Shown here: one piece after another, positions 13,511 to 15,418 of the stretch | How the letters are laid out: each line of letters opens with the position of its first letter | Position numbering within the stretch: position 1 is the stretch's first letter | From: an uncultured Chloroflexota bacterium | GTDB taxonomy: Bacteria > Chloroflexota > Dehalococcoidia > UBA3495 | Reading direction: 5' to 3' | Assembly (NCBI GenBank): GCA_913052545.1 | Contig: CAJXEF010000031.1 | Span: 1-15,418 of the forward strand | DNA length: 15,418 bases | Translations under genes and position numbers: made by a program | The notes under the pieces: model-generated | What the model saw: only the letters and a program-made list of their open reading frames with translations | Databases searched by the model: none | Told to the model about the DNA's origin: nothing

Positions 13511-15418
13511 TTACTCAGCAACCTCTCCTTCATCATTTAATACTACTATAGGTAATTCGAGTTCATGTAAACCGTTTTCTATTATAGTTCGGTCTCCAAC
13601 CACCAAGATGGTTAATTGGTCAGGATGAACCTGCGCTTTACCAAAAAGATTAACTTCTTCGAGGCTTACATCCGAAAGTTTTTTTCCGACCGTTCTAAAA
13701 TAATCTCGCGGCAAATCATGTAACACCATTTGAACCATGCTACCGAAAATCTGCCCCGGTCTCTCAAATCCCGCCGGAAGGCCTTGCAACATACCACTTT
13801 GGGCTGAAGTCAGTTCTTCAGAGCTTACCGGTCTCATACCATGTATATCAGAGAATTCCTTGAGTATTTCTTGTACAGACTCCTTAGTAACCTCGGTCTG
13901 TACGCTACCGCCAGCAACGAAAGCGGAAGGCTCCCTAAACCAAGAAATACTTGAATGGAAGCCGTAGCTGTAACCTTTATCCTGTCTAAGATTTTGATTT
14001 AACCTTGCCGAAAATTGACCACCAAATATAAAATTTAAAAGTACCAACTTAAAATAATCTTGATCAGCTCTGGGTATAGTAGTATGGCCAGCCCGGATAA
14101 CGGACTGAGCTGCACCGGGCTTATCAACTAGGTAAATAGTAGTTAGAGATTCACTATTATGAGAAAGATCCTCGTACACGGATTTTACCGAATTAACGTT
14201 AGTCCAATCGCCGAATACTGATAAAATTTCTGATTGCGCTTCATTAAGACTGACATCTCCTGCAACCACCAGTGTTGCATTTTGTGGAGCGTAATAATTG
14301 TTAAAATAACTTTCTATGTCAGCTTTGGTAAAACTTGAAACCGATTTTTCGGTACCAACAGAAGAGTGACCATATTTAGAATCATTCCCAAAAATCAACC
14401 CTGGCATCACTTGTTCAGCAATGAAACCTGAGTCATCCTTCGCTCTCCTCAAGTCAGTTAAATGTTCTTTCTTTACCCTGTCCAGTTCGATCTGAGGGAA
14501 TGATGGATATCGTACTACTTCAGCCATAAGCTTTAGAGCTTTTTTCCAATGTTTGGTCAAAGTTTCTGTAGATACCAAGGTCATCTCTCTACGGGCCTCA
14601 GCGGAAAGTCGGGCTCCTATGAATTCAAAAGCCTCTGCTATTTCTTGGCTCGATTTCTCCCTAGTACCCTCAGATATCATCTGTGCTGTAAACGCAGCTA
14701 GACCAGGTTTATTCGGCGGATCCGTTATAGTCCCGGAAGGAATCACCAATCCAAATGAAACAACAGGCATCTCGTGTTTCTCCAACACCAAAATGTTTAA
14801 TCCGTTCGGAATCTGTTTCTCCTCGGGTATTGGAGCCATGAATTCTGGTTCCTTAGCAGGGGAAGGGACCATGGTACGGTCTAATTGAGTCGTGGATGCA
14901 GTCAGGGTTTTCTCGGGAAGCACATGTAACCGCACTTGCCTCTCGTCTAATACCGATCGGTTAACCCGAAGAATATCTTCCCGGGTAACGCTTAGATAAT
15001 CGTCAATACTCGTATTGATCATTCCGGGGTCACCAGCGAATACATTAAAATGATTGAGATCATCCGCCCGACCTCCAAAGCCGCCTATATGGGTTAATTG
15101 GCGATAGTGTTGGGCTTCCAAACGATTTTTAGCCCTATCTATTTCTTCATCTGTCGGCGGATTAGAACTGATAGTCGATAGTACTTCCTCGGTTGCCACC
15201 TGTACCTCATCCAGGTCATGCCCCTCTGCTGCTGTAACATCAACTACGAATTGACCAGCCACTTCGGATGCATGAAAACGTGCCCCCGCGTTTTGCGCTA
15301 TTTGCTTTTCGTAAACTAAGGTTTTATAAAGACGCGAACTTAGGCCATCTGATAGTACTCCCCGAAGAAGCTCTAAAGCAGGGTCATCCGAGTCCAAGTG
15401 TGGTGGAGTAGGCCAGGC
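13511..15418 (-). CDS. M16-family zinc peptidase, C-terminal part (5' end outside window)
   Basis: 635 residues are visible and the frame stays open to the right edge (reading A-W-P-T-P-P-H-L-D from 15418), so the start is beyond the window; the TTG at 15397 is internal. In order: the end of the first M16 half (L-S-S-R-L-Y-K-T-L, about 26-34, an SRL motif), a linker, then a second M16 module from about 195. Its zinc site is dead: where active modules have H-x-x-E-H, this one reads G-L-A-A-F-T-A-Q-M (239-247), with Ala, Ala and Gln at the three ligand positions. The last module retains F-S-A-R-L (468-472) and G-Y-S-Y-G (482-486), the R/Y substrate-binding pair of M16. The active HxxEH should lie in the missing N-terminal part. 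Similar fused proteins are about 850-950 residues, often exported or lipid-anchored. Confidence 0.92.
   Translation of the reverse strand, partial: AWPTPPHLDSDDPALELLRGVLSDGLSSRLYKTLVYEKQIAQNAGARFHASEVAGQFVVDVTAAEGHDLDEVQVATEEVLSTISSNPPTDEEIDRAKNRLEAQHYRQLTHIGGFGGRADDLNHFNVFAGDPGMINTSIDDYLSVTREDILRVNRSVLDERQVRLHVLPEKTLTASTTQLDRTMVPSPAKEPEFMAPIPEEKQIPNGLNILVLEKHEMPVVSFGLVIPSGTITDPPNKPGLAAFTAQMISEGTREKSSQEIAEAFEFIGARLSAEARREMTLVSTETLTKHWKKALKLMAEVVRYPSFPQIELDRVKKEHLTDLRRAKDDSGFIAEQVMPGLIFGNDSKYGHSSVGTEKSVSSFTKADIESYFNNYYAPQNATLVVAGDVSLNEAQSEILSVFGDWTNVNSVKSVYEDLSHNSESLTTIYLVDKPGAAQSVIRAGHTTIPRADQDYFKLVLLNFIFGGQFSARLNQNLRQDKGYSYGFHSSISWFREPSAFVAGGSVQTEVTKESVQEILKEFSDIHGMRPVSSEELTSAQSGMLQGLPAGFERPGQIFGSMVQMVLHDLPRDYFRTVGKKLSDVSLEEVNLFGKAQVHPDQLTILVVGDRTIIENGLHELELPIVVLNDEGEVAE

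Noticed and set aside
14553..14888. 111-codon plus-strand frame opposite the M16 gene
   Set aside because: Low-complexity Ser/Ala-rich translation with no domain; the minus strand encodes a well-conserved M16 module.

Overview
The window looks like AT-rich bacterial DNA. It uses ATG, GTG and TTG starts with ordinary Shine-Dalgarno (SD) sites, and nearly all of it is coding. The families present are a paired 3-oxoacid CoA-transferase, an SDR oxidoreductase, an ASST-like propeller protein, an epoxide hydrolase, a metal amidohydrolase, a type II HAD dehalogenase-like protein, PlsY, RNase PH, a lipoprotein HtrA protease, an M16 peptidase and a short zinc-ribbon protein. This mix fits a Chloroflexota bacterium of the Dehalococcoidia / marine SAR202 type, known for large catabolic paralog families. 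That placement is an inference from gene content; no rRNA or other phylogenetic marker is present.

Layout, left to right. The start of a zinc-ribbon gene leaves the left edge on the minus strand. About 450 bp without a gene follow, containing a strong stem-loop, and then the two CoA-transferase subunits (+). A perfect inverted repeat separates them from two minus-strand genes, the SDR-fold protein and the ASST-like protein. A short divergent region holds an almost consensus promoter for an EamA permease (+) that appears to be transcribed without a leader. From 11360 back to 5121 runs a seven-gene minus-strand block: amidohydrolase, epoxide hydrolase, methyltransferase, HAD hydrolase, alpha/beta hydrolase, ilvE, plsY. 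The first four are tightly packed; ilvE has its own good promoter. At 11361-11550 a compact divergent control region drives this block and, rightward, rph followed by a lipoprotein HtrA protease. A large M16 peptidase converges on these from the right and runs off the window.

How the genes may work together: amidohydrolase, epoxide hydrolase, methyltransferase and dehalogenase-like protein form a plausible unit for opening, hydrolysing or detoxifying an organic substrate. The SDR-fold protein and CoA-transferase pair could feed resulting oxoacids into central metabolism, but they lie in separate transcription units and the substrate cannot be read from the sequence. ilvE, plsY, rph, htrA and the M16 gene are housekeeping or envelope functions.

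The most unusual observations are: an SDR-fold protein that has lost the Asn, Ser and Tyr of the catalytic tetrad; a probable leaderless permease mRNA; a divergent promoter pair sharing one -35 block, with an inverted repeat in the rph leader; and a perfect GC-rich stem-loop inside the epoxide hydrolase gene. I saw no CRISPR array, insertion sequence, phage gene, tRNA or rRNA.
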